This document shows, piece by piece, positions 18,687 through 28,400 of a stretch of DNA of 64,000 nucleotides. Below the pieces are notes generated by a model that searched no databases, was not told the DNA's origin, and saw only the letters and a program-made list of their open reading frames with translations. The first letter of the stretch is position 1. Each line of letters begins with the position of its first letter. The position numbers and the translations under genes were made by a program. The DNA is from an uncultured Paracoccaceae bacterium (GTDB taxonomy: Bacteria > Pseudomonadota > Alphaproteobacteria > Rhodobacterales > Rhodobacteraceae), in assembly GCA_951812305.1 (NCBI GenBank), contig CATOSB010000004.1:1-64000 (forward strand). The letters run 5' to 3'.

Positions 18687-19999
18687 CGCTTTTCACACGC
18701 GATGCCGCGCCGCTTGGACACCCCTATTGGTGGGACGATGTGACGTGGCCGCCGCTCGATGCCGCCTTGCCGGAACAGGTCGACATTCTGGTGATCGGTG
18801 CAGGCTACACCGGCCTGTCCGCGGCCATCGCAGCGGCAGACGCCGGCGCGCGTGTGGCGGTGATCGAAGCCGGTGTGCCGGGGCAGGGCGCTTCGACCCG
18901 CAACGGCGGTATGGTGGGCGGGCATCCGCGGCTCAGTTGGGATGAACTGGCACAGCAATACGGAGCGGACCTTGCCGATGCGCTGTTTGCCGAAGCCGGG
19001 CGCGCGCTTGGCTGGGTTCAGAACTTCATCCGCGATGAAGGGATCGACTGCGATTATCAGGAAACCGGGCGCCTGCAGCTGGCCTTTACGGACGCCCATT
19101 TCGCCAACCAACAGCGACTGGCACCGCATCTGATCAAAAAGGGTGGCGTCGATGTCCGATTGGTTGAACGCGCGGCGATGCAGGATGAAATCGTTACGCC
19201 ATTATACAAGGGCGGGCTGGTATTCCCGACACATGCGGGCGTGCATCCGGCAAAGTATTTCCTGGGGTATCTGAATGGCGCGTTGCGGCGCGGCATTCCT
19301 GTTGTCGCCAATTGCCCGGCTGAAGCGATTGAGCGGGAGGGGGCTGGATACCGCGTGACCATCTCTTTGGGAGAGGTGCGGGCTGACAAAATCATACTGG
19401 CGACCAACGGCTATACCAATCGACCGTTTCAATGGTTTGCGTCCAGGGTCTTTCCGGTGCCGAGCTATCTGATTGCGACGGAGCCATTGTCGCCAAACCT
19501 GATTGGTGAACTGGCACCGGGACGGCGGATGATGGTCGAGACACGGGCGCGGCACAGTTATTTCCGGGTGTCTCCGGATGGGTCACGTATACTCTTCGGC
19601 GGTCGGGCCGCGCTTGTCGGGATTGATCTGGCAAAAGCGGCGCGGCGACTGCATCGGACGATGTCCGAGATTTGGCCGGAGCTTGAGGCGACAAAGATCA
19701 GCCATGTCTGGACAGGCAACACCGGCTATAGTTTCGGGCATATCCCGCATGTCGGCGAAAAGGATGGCCTCCACTTCTCACTGGCCTATTGCGGCAGTGG
19801 GACGGTTCTGGCGCCCTATCTGGGGCGGAAAGCAGCCTTGCAGGCTGTGGGAAGTGCGGAAGGCGAAACGCCTTATTCCAAGACGCGGTTTGCGCCGCGC
19901 TGGTTTCACCCGTTCGCAAGGCCCCATTTCATGCGCGCCGCAAATTTTTGGTATCGCAGTTACGTGGATATACGCGAGGCGTCAGCGGCGCAGCGTTAA
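18683..19999 (+). CDS. FAD-dependent oxidoreductase (DAO family), downstream of tdm
   Basis: A 438-residue flavoprotein with VIGAGYTGLSAAIAAADAG near residue 36 and STRNGGMVGGHPRLS, like the PuuB/OrdL branch of amine oxidising DAO enzymes. The C-terminal WTGNTGYSFGHIPHVGE and CGSGTVLAPYLGRK complete the FAD site. It begins with TTG overlapping the tdm stop, so it is translationally coupled to TMAO demethylation. It may oxidise a secondary methylamine or another amine; the substrate is unproven. Confidence 0.82.
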   Translation: MTLFTRDAAPLGHPYWWDDVTWPPLDAALPEQVDILVIGAGYTGLSAAIAAADAGARVAVIEAGVPGQGASTRNGGMVGGHPRLSWDELAQQYGADLADALFAEAGRALGWVQNFIRDEGIDCDYQETGRLQLAFTDAHFANQQRLAPHLIKKGGVDVRLVERAAMQDEIVTPLYKGGLVFPTHAGVHPAKYFLGYLNGALRRGIPVVANCPAEAIEREGAGYRVTISLGEVRADKIILATNGYTNRPFQWFASRVFPVPSYLIATEPLSPNLIGELAPGRRMMVETRARHSYFRVSPDGSRILFGGRAALVGIDLAKAARRLHRTMSEIWPELEATKISHVWTGNTGYSFGHIPHVGEKDGLHFSLAYCGSGTVLAPYLGRKAALQAVGSAEGETPYSKTRFAPRWFHPFARPHFMRAANFWYRSYVDIREASAAQR

Positions 20000-20007
20000 C
20001 TGGCGGA

Positions 20008-21174
20008 TCATGCCCATTCCGGCCTGATCTGAAGGCTTGTCGGGCTTGTGTTGCCGGTGTCAGGTAGAAACGTTGGCTCTCCAACAATCTCGATCCGTTG
20101 CCAACGTTGCAACCACACCTCAAGTGCCGCCGCCATATCGGTGCGGGCCACGAAATGCCCAAGACAGTGATGCGCACCGCCGCCAAAGCCGAAATGGCGC
20201 TTGGTGGGACGGGTAATGTCGAATTTTCCATCATGCCCGGTTAAGGGGTCGGTTCCAGAGGCGTGAACGAGAATATGCAGCGTTTCGCCTTTGCGCACTT
20301 TTACCCCATCGAATTCGAACGCCACAAGCGCCTCTCGCGTGGCCCACGTCGTTGTCGGGCGCATTCGGATCACTTCGTCCAATGCATTCGGGATCGCCTC
20401 GGGATGAGCGCGAAGCCAGGTCCATTGGTCAGGGTGTTGCGCGAATAGCCACGCCGCAAAGGCCAATTGCGCGCGAGTGGTGTCGACACCCCCAAAGATC
20501 GAAATCACGATCAGGTCGATCAACGCTTGCCTGTCCAGATTGGGAGTGCCCATTAGCCGCGCAATAAAGCCTTCGCCGGGAAGGGCATCCAAAAGGTTTT
20601 TCGCAAGCCCGGAAAGGCGGTCGCAGGCGGCGTTGGTCCTTTCCTCGTGACGTTTCGCCTCTGGCCCCATCGCAAGGCCCAGTGCGCTGGCATCGGCGGC
20701 AATCGTCGCCGCGTTTTTATCCGGCTCGCCGAGCAAAAGCGCGATTGCCCGACCTGCAAAGGGCTCGGTAAATCCGTCAACGATGTCGAACCACTCAAGG
20801 CTCTGCAAACCGTCACAAAGTTCCCCGGCGATCTTTGAAAACGCAGGCTTCATTTGCAGTATGTATTCTTCGCGAAGCGCAGCTTGCGCGGCGGCACGCA
20901 ACCTTTTGTGGGTGTCGCCTTCCTGCGAGATCACGCTGCGCTGCCAAAAATCCGCAAACGACCCCTCAAGCGCCATCATATTCGGCCAGGCGTGGCTGCC
21001 CTGACGCAACCGGCGGTCACGGAGAAGAAGACCCGCATGCTTGTTGCGCAACACCGCAATTCCATGAGGAGTCCGCGCGCACCATGCGTCGTCTCTAGCC
21101 GCGAGCACTTCTTCGCCCCGGGTCGAAAACCCAATTGCCGTCAGGTCGAGATATGCCAAATCGGTCTTATTCAT
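20008..21174 (-). CDS. Cytochrome P450
   Basis: A soluble bacterial P450 of about 388 residues. The heme loop FGFGGGAHHCLGHF carries the cysteine ligand, the K-helix ExxR is in LDEVIRMRP, and the I-helix reads FGGVDTTRAQ. No redox partner gene is adjacent. I use the ATG at 21174; a GTG at 21186 is in frame and neither has a strong ribosome site. It is convergent with the amine operon (8 bp between stops) and follows the amt terminator, so it may be read partly by readthrough. The substrate is unknown. Confidence 0.88.
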   Translation of the reverse strand: MNKTDLAYLDLTAIGFSTRGEEVLAARDDAWCARTPHGIAVLRNKHAGLLLRDRRLRQGSHAWPNMMALEGSFADFWQRSVISQEGDTHKRLRAAAQAALREEYILQMKPAFSKIAGELCDGLQSLEWFDIVDGFTEPFAGRAIALLLGEPDKNAATIAADASALGLAMGPEAKRHEERTNAACDRLSGLAKNLLDALPGEGFIARLMGTPNLDRQALIDLIVISIFGGVDTTRAQLAFAAWLFAQHPDQWTWLRAHPEAIPNALDEVIRMRPTTTWATREALVAFEFDGVKVRKGETLHILVHASGTDPLTGHDGKFDITRPTKRHFGFGGGAHHCLGHFVARTDMAAALEVWLQRWQRIEIVGEPTFLPDTGNTSPTSLQIRPEWA

Positions 21175-21189
21175 GGTTCTATACACGCA

Positions 21190-21217
21190 AAAGGGCCGCC
21201 CGGTCGGGCGGCCCTTT
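21190..21217 (-). terminator. Rho-independent terminator after amt and the 56-aa gene
   Basis: GGGCCGCCC (21193-21201) pairs perfectly with GGGCGGCCC (21206-21214) around GGTC, and the stem is extended by A-T pairs. On the minus strand a T-run follows. It lies 18 bp beyond the stop of the 56-aa gene and just before the P450 start. Confidence 0.85.
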
Positions 21218-21234
21218 CAGGTACGGTGGTGCCG

Positions 21235-21405
21235 TTACTTGTTTCTCAGCTTGTCATAGGCGTCGTGTTCGTGCCGCTTGCCGCTCCACACGGCATAGAG
21301 GCAGATCAGCGCCGCGATCACGGCCCAGACCACTGACATCGAGCTGCCGGCGCCCGTAAAGATTGCGCCAGTCATTTCATCGACGCTTGCGAGATCAAAT
21401 CCCAT
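21235..21405 (-). CDS. Small single-span membrane protein (56 aa) downstream of amt
   Basis: The frame encodes 56 residues starting MGFDLASVDEMTG. A transmembrane segment follows at about residues 20-42 (SMSVVWAVIAALICLYAVW), and then a charged tail SGKRHEHDAYDKLRNK. AAGGAG lies 8 bases before the ATG, a strong ribosome site. It starts 24 bp after the amt stop and precedes the shared terminator. It could be an accessory subunit or regulator of the transporter; no known family is recognised. Confidence 0.78.
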   Translation of the reverse strand: MGFDLASVDEMTGAIFTGAGSSMSVVWAVIAALICLYAVWSGKRHEHDAYDKLRNK

Positions 21406-21429
21406 TTTCCAGTCTCCTTGATCCGAGTT

Positions 21430-22806
21430 CTATTCTGCAGGGTTCGCGGAAGGCGAGATGCCTTCCGGATAAGCCTGCATTGGCACTTTCGTCAGGTCGA
21501 GACCTGCGATTTCGGCTTCTTCGCTGACGCGCAGCATTCCCGCCTTTTTGAGAATCCAGCTGACAACATAGCCCGGCACGAAACCCAGCAGGAAGAAGAC
21601 CACCGCGCCGACGATCTGACCAAACAACGACACTGTCGCCACGTCTGCGCCCTGAATGGCAGGCAAGCCTGCGCCCCAGATGCCGAACATGATCAAACCG
21701 AACAAGCCAATCGTGCCGTGCACAGTGACTGCACCAACGGCATCGTCGATCCCACGTCTTTCAAGCCAAGTGTAACACGGCTTCAGCAATGCACCGCCTG
21801 CAAAGCCCATGATGAAGGCAAGTGATGGATCATAAACGTCCAAACCGGAAGCGGTCGCAATGATGCCTGCCAGAGCACCTGACATCATGAAGAACGGATC
21901 GCGTGCGATCGCCCATGCGCCGATGATACCGCCGGACATGCCCATCAGGATGTTAAAGGCCAGCGACGAAAGCGTCATCGGCGTGCCGTATATCGTGGTT
22001 GCTTTGTCGGCATACCAGCTCCACGCCTCACCGGGGACGATGACACAGGCCATCAGGAAGCCCCAGAAACCGACAATGATCAGCATCAGGCCGGTCACCG
22101 TGAACGGCATGTTGTGGCCACCAATATGGTTGGCCGAACCGTCGGCGTTGTACTTGCCGATACGCGGGCCGAGATTGATCAGCACGCCAAGGGCAAAGAA
22201 CCCCGCGACTGCGTGTACAAGCCCTGCTGCGCCAAAATCATGCACACCGAATTTTGTGACCAGCCAGCCATCGGCGTGCCAGCCCCAGGCTGCCGCGACA
22301 ACCCAGGCAAACGACCCAAGCACGACAGCGAGGATCACAAATCCGGCGACCTGAATGCGTTCAATTACGGCACCCGAGAAGATCGACGCCGTTGTGGCGG
22401 CAAAGAGCGCAAAAGCACCCCAGAATACACCAGTTGCCTGATCGGCCAGGTTCGGACCGGCGCTTTCGCTCCAGGGCCATGCAAAGGCTGCGTATTCCGC
22501 GCCGGAAATGCCCATCGCTCCGGCCGAGAATGTGATCCCTGTCGGGAAGCCCCAGTATACCCACCAACCAAAAAAGTAGAAGGTCGGCATCATGAATGCG
22601 AAGGCCAGGATGTTCTTGACGCCTGACGCAAGCACATTCTTCAGTCGCGACGCGCCCATCTCATATGCCAGGAACCCCGCGTGAATGATCACCATCAACG
22701 GTATCGTTAAATAGTAGTAAGTTTCCGCGAACATCGTATTTGTAACGGATGCTGCGGCCTCCAACTCTGCGACTTTCGCCGCGAGTTCGGCCAGTTGCTC
22801 TTCCAT
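21430..22806 (-). CDS. amt: Ammonium/methylammonium transporter (Amt family)
   Basis: A 458-residue Amt/Rh channel with about 11 membrane spans. The two pore histidines are likely in HDFGAAGLVHAVAG and AVTVHGTIGLFG. The N-terminus carries an unusual leucine-rich heptad stretch (MEEQLAELAAKVAELEAAA) before the first span. Nearness to the methylated-amine operon suggests it moves ammonium or methylammonium released by demethylation, which is inference. It forms an operon with the 56-aa membrane protein and shares its terminator. Confidence 0.9.
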   Translation of the reverse strand: MEEQLAELAAKVAELEAAASVTNTMFAETYYYLTIPLMVIIHAGFLAYEMGASRLKNVLASGVKNILAFAFMMPTFYFFGWWVYWGFPTGITFSAGAMGISGAEYAAFAWPWSESAGPNLADQATGVFWGAFALFAATTASIFSGAVIERIQVAGFVILAVVLGSFAWVVAAAWGWHADGWLVTKFGVHDFGAAGLVHAVAGFFALGVLINLGPRIGKYNADGSANHIGGHNMPFTVTGLMLIIVGFWGFLMACVIVPGEAWSWYADKATTIYGTPMTLSSLAFNILMGMSGGIIGAWAIARDPFFMMSGALAGIIATASGLDVYDPSLAFIMGFAGGALLKPCYTWLERRGIDDAVGAVTVHGTIGLFGLIMFGIWGAGLPAIQGADVATVSLFGQIVGAVVFFLLGFVPGYVVSWILKKAGMLRVSEEAEIAGLDLTKVPMQAYPEGISPSANPAE

Positions 22807-23498
22807 GCTGCCAACCCTGTTTTCTGTTCCCTCTCAGCCGGTATTCAAGCTGTGGGCGAAGACTACACTAATCCAATTCAAATCCAGTAACCCTTTTTTT
22901 GATCCAAAAATATGCCAATTGCGAAATTAGATGAGCGCGATATGCTTTGCGAATTCACATTTACCACTATGTGGCGTGGCACTGACCTAGCTTTGCCCCC
23001 TCAAAATGACGGGGAGAGCTGACAGCGCGGAAAGTCGTTGAGAGCTTAAACGTGCCTAGGCCGTTGATCTATCACTATAAAGCGCGGTATCTTCGCCATT
23101 CTGCATATTAGATGTTTGCAATCTGGCGTGGTTGCCGTCATTTGCTATGACAACCGCAATCGCTCAACTCGGACAATTTGATGGGCGTGACGATGTCCGC
23201 CGAGGGCTCATAGCCACATTCGATCGTGTTCGTGAACTCCCGCAGTCGGGATCGCCGGAATCTCCGATATGCGCTGCCATCCTGCGCCATTTCGGATTGG
23301 TAGAGAATGTCCGGAATCCTCCGCTGTACAAATCCCAAAATCTGTCCGGTTGGCGCTGACGTCAGACAGTCGCCACCGCTCGCAATGGCCTGTATCTTGT
23401 TGGTATGCTCAACGGCGAGAGTGCATCACTTTTTGTTCAAATCGGGTGGCCCGAACGACGTCCATACCACCCGGCTCCATACGGAGCATCTGTAGGCA
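22807..23498. other. Gene-poor gap upstream of amt
   Basis: About 690 bp with no gene I can support. Short open frames exist on both strands near 23130-23360 but show no ribosome site, composition bias or family resemblance. The part next to 22807 must carry the amt promoter. Together with the alpA-type gene that follows, the remainder may be decayed mobile DNA. Confidence 0.5.
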
Positions 23499-23675
23499 CT
23501 AGCGACTTTCTAGACGCTCTTGGAGCCAGTCGAGCACTTCCTGTTCAACCCAGCCGACCCGGTTCGGGCCAAGCACAACCCGCAAAGGGAATTTGCCCGC
23601 CTTCTCCAGCCTGGTAATGTGTTGCGGTGAGTACAAAACCAACACTTTGAGTTCCTTCTTCGATAGTATCCTCAT
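23499..23675 (-). CDS. AlpA-family helix-turn-helix regulator (58 aa)
   Basis: The 58-residue product begins MRILSKKELK and continues LYSPQHITRLEKAGKFP, LGPNRVGWVEQEVLDWLQERLE. This is the AlpA/excisionase pattern of a MerR-like helix-turn-helix with a wing (LGPNRVGW). AlpA proteins regulate or assist excision of integrative elements. AAGGAG is 8 bases before the ATG but lies in a hairpin. It reads away from the tRNA-Gly gene 193 bp upstream, with no integrase left, so it is probably the relic of a tRNA-targeted element. Confidence 0.82.
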   Translation of the reverse strand: MRILSKKELKVLVLYSPQHITRLEKAGKFPLRVVLGPNRVGWVEQEVLDWLQERLESR

Positions 23676-23733
23676 CACGATAACTCCTTAGAAAGGAGCG
23701 TCGCGATGCCCCGGTTGCGATTGCGCCCGGGCA
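23672..23733 (-). repeat. alpA leader, copy A (SD-sequestering hairpin)
   Basis: These 62 bases precede and include the alpA start and match 61 of 62 bases of 32199-32260 in opposite orientation. Within it CTCCTT and AAGGAG pair around TCT, so the ribosome-binding site is held in a 6-bp stem. A GCCCGGGC palindrome lies at the distal end and could be an operator. Confidence 0.85.
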
Positions 23734-23867
23734 GTATGAGCCTAAGTGATCCGGTCTGAACATGCCAAGTGTGCTATTTGCAGCGCAGTTTCAGGGGTGG
23801 ACTGGGTGGGGGCCGGCGTCGTCGGGTCTCTAAAAACTATGCAATAACAGTATTTTAGAAGACCTAT

Positions 23868-23942
23868 TGGAGCGGGCGATGAGATTCGAACTCACGACAT
23901 TTACCTTGGCAAGGTAACGCTCTACCCCTGAGCTACGCCCGC
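23868..23942 (-). tRNA. tRNA-Gly (GCC)
   Basis: The minus strand gives a full cloverleaf. The acceptor is GCGGGCG paired with CGCCCGC, the D-arm is in AGCTCAGGGGTAGAGC, the anticodon GCC sits in CTTGCCAAG, and the T-loop is GTTCGAATC. CCA is encoded. It is a plausible attachment site for the element represented by the alpA remnant. Confidence 0.96.
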
Positions 23943-24087
23943 ATCCATTGGGTGAGGGGGAGATATATAGAAGCGCGGCTTGCTGCAAGCAAAAAAGGCC
24001 GCCGCTGATATAGTGCGCAAATCTATTAGAAATTGCCGCGACGGAAAATCTGTGTGTGCACGTTTGTCCTGAAAAGGAGAACGCACC

Positions 24088-24441
24088 GTGTTCACAAGAC
24101 GCAGATTGCTCGCCGCCATCGCCCTCGTTCCAGCCGTCGCCTCGGCGCATGATGGCCACGACCTGTCGAAGATCGAAGCGGCGGTTGTGGCCAAAGAGTC
24201 TTTTTCGGGCGGTCTCGACATCACGCTCCGTATCACGAATGGCCGAGACACGGCGGTGCGCCTGGAAGCGGCATACAGCGAAATCGGCGATATTCTCTGG
24301 CCCGATGGACAGGAAATCGCTTCGCAGGATAACCGCGAGTTTTCGTTTCAATTCGATACGCCTGACTGGCCCGGGATTTTCGCATTGATCCTTGATTTCG
24401 GCGAGGCCGGGCAGGGGCTGGTCACAATCATTCCGACGTAG
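24088..24441 (+). CDS. Small secreted protein of unknown function
   Basis: A 117-residue protein with an N-terminal export signal, FTRRRLLAAIALVPAVASA, whose twin arginines resemble a Tat signal. The mature part starts HDGHD and forms a short beta-rich domain (LDITLRITNGRDTAVRLEAA, LILDFGEAGQGLVTI). His and Asp at the new N-terminus could bind metal. GTG start with AAGGAG 8 bases upstream. It lies 27 bp before the YHYH-domain gene, with which it probably forms an operon. Confidence 0.78.
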   Translation: MFTRRRLLAAIALVPAVASAHDGHDLSKIEAAVVAKESFSGGLDITLRITNGRDTAVRLEAAYSEIGDILWPDGQEIASQDNREFSFQFDTPDWPGIFALILDFGEAGQGLVTIIPT

Positions 24442-24468
24442 AAAGCAAGAAAGAGAAGGACCAACAAA

Positions 24469-25362
24469 ATGGCACATCTTACGCGCCGTGGCGCACTCAC
24501 AACGCTTATCGGCGGAGGTATTGCAATTGCTGCTGGTGTCGCAATGGCGCAGCAAAGAATGCGCATTCACACCGCAACCCAGTCCTCGCCACTGTCGCTG
24601 GTCAGCGCCAACAGGAACATCTCCGGCAACCGTGTTTCGATCAGCGTTCAGGGCGCGAAACGTGTCATAACATCGAACGGGGTCCCCGATCACAAGGTCG
24701 GCAGTTTCCCCAACAATGGCAATCCGCATTCCATTGCGGCGCAATCGCATCGCTTCGTCATGCCGGTGTCTGCGCGCAAGGGCAGTCGGGCAACCGGTGG
24801 AGAATTGATGCTTTCAGGCGTGGCTATAAACGGCGTGCCGTTCGATCCCGGCGCGGCAGAGTTCTGGCAGGGGAACCGGACGTCGGGATGGCAATATGAG
24901 GCATTGGGCGGCGCGGTTTCTCTGGGGCTGGATGCGAATTACGGACATGTACAGCCCTCTGGTGCGTACCATTACCATGGTCTGCCCATTGGCCTGATGC
25001 AAAACCTTGGCTGGTCAGGTTCAAAGGTTTCGCCACTGGTTGGTTATGCGGCGGACGGTTTTCCGATCTATGCGATCACTGCGGAGGTTGACGGAAAGGT
25101 GGTCGAGATGACGTCGTCATACCGATTGAAATCCGGAAACCGCCCGGGCGGCTCGCAACCCGGCGGGCGCCACGACGGAACTTTCGTGCAGGATTATCAA
25201 TATGTTGCAGGTTCCGGTCGTCTGGACGAGGCGAATGGCGCGGTCGTGAAAACCGCAGAGTATCCAGAGCGCACTTACGCCTATTTCCTGACCAGGACTT
25301 ACCCGGTCATTCCCAGGGTCTTTTTCGGGTCGATTGACGCCAGCTTCAGGTTACGGCGCTGA
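24469..25362 (+). CDS. Secreted YHYH-domain protein
   Basis: A 297-residue protein with a signal TRRGALTTLIGGGIAIAAG ending AMA, again twin-arginine-like. The family motif GAYHYHGLP lies near residue 166, preceded by LDANYGHVQPS and followed by GYAADGFPIY; the histidines may bind metal. The C-terminal YPVIPRVFFGSID is typical. Function of the YHYH family is not firmly known. It follows the 117-aa secreted protein. Confidence 0.87.
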   Translation: MAHLTRRGALTTLIGGGIAIAAGVAMAQQRMRIHTATQSSPLSLVSANRNISGNRVSISVQGAKRVITSNGVPDHKVGSFPNNGNPHSIAAQSHRFVMPVSARKGSRATGGELMLSGVAINGVPFDPGAAEFWQGNRTSGWQYEALGGAVSLGLDANYGHVQPSGAYHYHGLPIGLMQNLGWSGSKVSPLVGYAADGFPIYAITAEVDGKVVEMTSSYRLKSGNRPGGSQPGGRHDGTFVQDYQYVAGSGRLDEANGAVVKTAEYPERTYAYFLTRTYPVIPRVFFGSIDASFRLRR

Positions 25363-25424
25363 ATTCGGTTCGGAAACTCTAAATGTATTTAGCGCCGCAA
25401 GGGTCTGCCCGGTGAAGGCCGGAA

Positions 25425-28400
25425 TCAACCGTCAAATTCCACCAGCAGATCCTTGGCGTCGATCTGGCTTCCCGGTGAAACATGGACCGTTTTCACGACC
25501 GCATCACGTTCCGCGTGCAGCCCGGTCTCCATTTTCATCGCCTCAATCGTGACCAGCAGATCGCCTTCCTTGACCTCACCGCCCGCCTGTACCGCGACAG
25601 TTGCAACAACCCCCGGCATCGGCGCGCCTACATGGCTTGCATTGCCGCTATCCGCTTTGGGCCGTTGGACGGTTTCCGCACTTGCCTTGTTGTCCGCGAC
25701 ACGGACCACGCGCGGTTGGCCGTTCAGTTCAAAAAACACGCGAACAGAGCCATCCTCATGCGGTTCCCCGACGGCCTGAAGCCGGATTTCCAGCGTTTTG
25801 CCGGGGTCGATTTCAACGCTGATTTCTTCGCCGGGTTCCATGCCATAAAAGAAGGTCTTGGTGGGCAGCGTGCGGACCGGGCCGAATTCGGCGTGTCGTG
25901 TCATGTAATCAGCAAAAACTTTGGGATACATCATGTATCCCATCAGATCCTCGTCATCGATGTCTTCCGCAAACTGATCCGTCAGCTTGTTGCGCTCACT
26001 TTCCAGATCGGCAGCGTCCAACAGCGAGCCGGGCCGCACCGTGATCGGCTTTTCGCCCTTCAGAACCTTCTTTTGCAGTCCTTCGGGAAACCCGCCATGC
26101 GCCTGTCCGACATTGCCCTTCATCAGCGTCACGACGCTGTCAGGGAACGCAACCTCTGTTTTGGGGTCCAGTACATCTTCGGCGGTCAACCCTTGTGACA
26201 CCATGACCAGCGCCAGATCGCCCACCGTCTTGGCAATTGGCGTCACCTTGATCACATCGCCGAACATCTGGTTCACATCGGCATAAGTCTTTGCAATCTC
26301 GTGCCATTTGTCTTCCAGACCCATAGATCGGGCCTGTGATTTGAGGTTGGTGAACTGCCCGCCCGGCATTTCATGCAGGTACACTTCGGATGCGGGTGCC
26401 TGCATCCCGGATTCAAAGGCCGCGTATTGCGTGCGCGCCTTGTCCCAGTAATTCGAAATCTGGCGCACCGCGTCCACGCTGAGCGACGTTGGCCGTTCTG
26501 TCTGTCTCGCGGTTTCGATGATGGTTCCCAATGTCGCCTGACTGGTATTTCCAGACAACGCGTCCATCGCGCAATCGACCGCATCCACACCGGCCTCTGC
26601 CGCCGCCAGATAAGTCGCGGAAGAAATGCCCGCCGTGTCATGGCTGTGTAAGTGGATAGGCAGACCGGTTTCCTCCTTGAGTGCCTTGATCAACACCTTC
26701 GCGCCGGTCGGCTTCAGCAAACCGCCCATGTCTTTGATACACAGTATATGCGTGCCGGCCTCTTTCAGCTCCTTGGCCATCTTTACGTAGTAGGCGAGGT
26801 CGTATTTGGCGCGCGCCGGATCCAGAACGTCGCCGGTGTAACAGATCGCGGCCTCCAGCACCTTACCCGACGCCAGTACTGCATCCATCGACACGCGCAT
26901 GTTCTCGACCCAGTTCAGCGGATCGAAAACCCGGAACAGGTCGATCCCGGTCTCTGCGGCCTGTTTGACGAACCCTTGCACGACATTGTCGGGATAGTTG
27001 GTGTAACCTACACCGTTTGAGCCGCGCAAAAGCATCTGCGTCATGATATTTGGCATCGCCGCGCGCAGATCGCGCAGCCGCTGCCAGGGGCATTCATCGA
27101 GGAAGCGATAGGCGACATCGAATGTCGCGCCGCCCCAGCACTCGACGCTGAACAACTGGCTGAGATCGCGGGCGTAATTCGGCGCAATACGGATCAGGTC
27201 GATGGATCGCATCCGGGTGGCGAGCAGAGACTGATGCGCATCCCGCATCGTGGTATCGGTGATCAACAGATCGGTCTGTTCCGACATCCATGTCGCCAGG
27301 CCTTCTGGGCCGAATTCGTCCAGTATCTGCTTGGTTCCCGGCGTCACGCCGTCATTGGCCGGGACCGGCGGCTTGATATTTGCCTCCGTGTCCGGTTTGT
27401 CGCGTCCCTGCACCTCCGTCTGCCCGTTCACCGTGACATCCGAGATATAGCGCAGGATTTTTGTCGCCCTGTCCCGGCGTGGCGTGAAATCAAACAGCGC
27501 CGGTGTCTGGTCAATGAACTTCGTGTGGTATTCGTTGCTCAGAAACGTCTCGTGCTGCAGCAGGTTCTCGACGAATGCGATGTTGGTACTGACGCCCCTG
27601 ATCCTGAACTCACGCAGCGCGCGGTCCATCCGCTTGATTGCGGCCTCGGGCGTCGGCGCCCAGGCGGTGACCTTCTCCAGAAGCGAGTCATAATACCGCG
27701 TGATCACTGCGCCGGAATAGGCGGTGCCGCCGTCGAGGCGAATGCCCATACCCGTCGCACCGCGATAGGCGGTGATGCGGCCATAATCGGGGATAAAGTT
27801 GTTGGTCGGGTCTTCGGTGGTGATCCGGCATTGGATCGCGTGGCCGTCCAGTTTCACGTCGTATTGCGTCGCAACGCCGGTGGCTTCGACCAGCGACTTG
27901 CCTTCCGCGATCAGGATCTGGGCGCGGACGATGTCGATGCCTGTCACTTCCTCGGTGACTGTATGTTCCACCTGAACACGCGGGTTCACCTCGATGAAAT
28001 AGAATTCACCGGTTTCCATATTCATCAAAAATTCGATGGTGCCTGCGCATTCGTAGTCGACTGCCTCGGCGATCTTCTTGCCGAGATTGCAAAGCTTTTC
28101 TCGTTGCGCACCCGACAGATACGGGGCAGGGGCGCGTTCCACCACTTTCTGGTTGCGTCGCTGGACCGAACAATCACGCTCCCACAGATGATAAATGGAA
28201 CCGTGGCTGTCGCCGAGGATCTGCACTTCCACATGGCGCGCGCGCAGGATCATCTTTTCCAGATACCCCTCGCCATTGCCAAACGCGGCCTCGGCTTCGC
28301 GCCGCCCCTCGAGAACCTTCGTTTCCAGCTCGTCCGGGCCTTCGATGGGCCGCATCCCACGCCCGCCGCCGCCCCAGCTGGCTTTCAGCATCAGAGGATA

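Noticed and set aside
23132..23359. Short frames on both strands in the amt upstream gap
   Set aside because: No ribosome site, no recognisable family and opposing frames of similar size; treated as non-coding.
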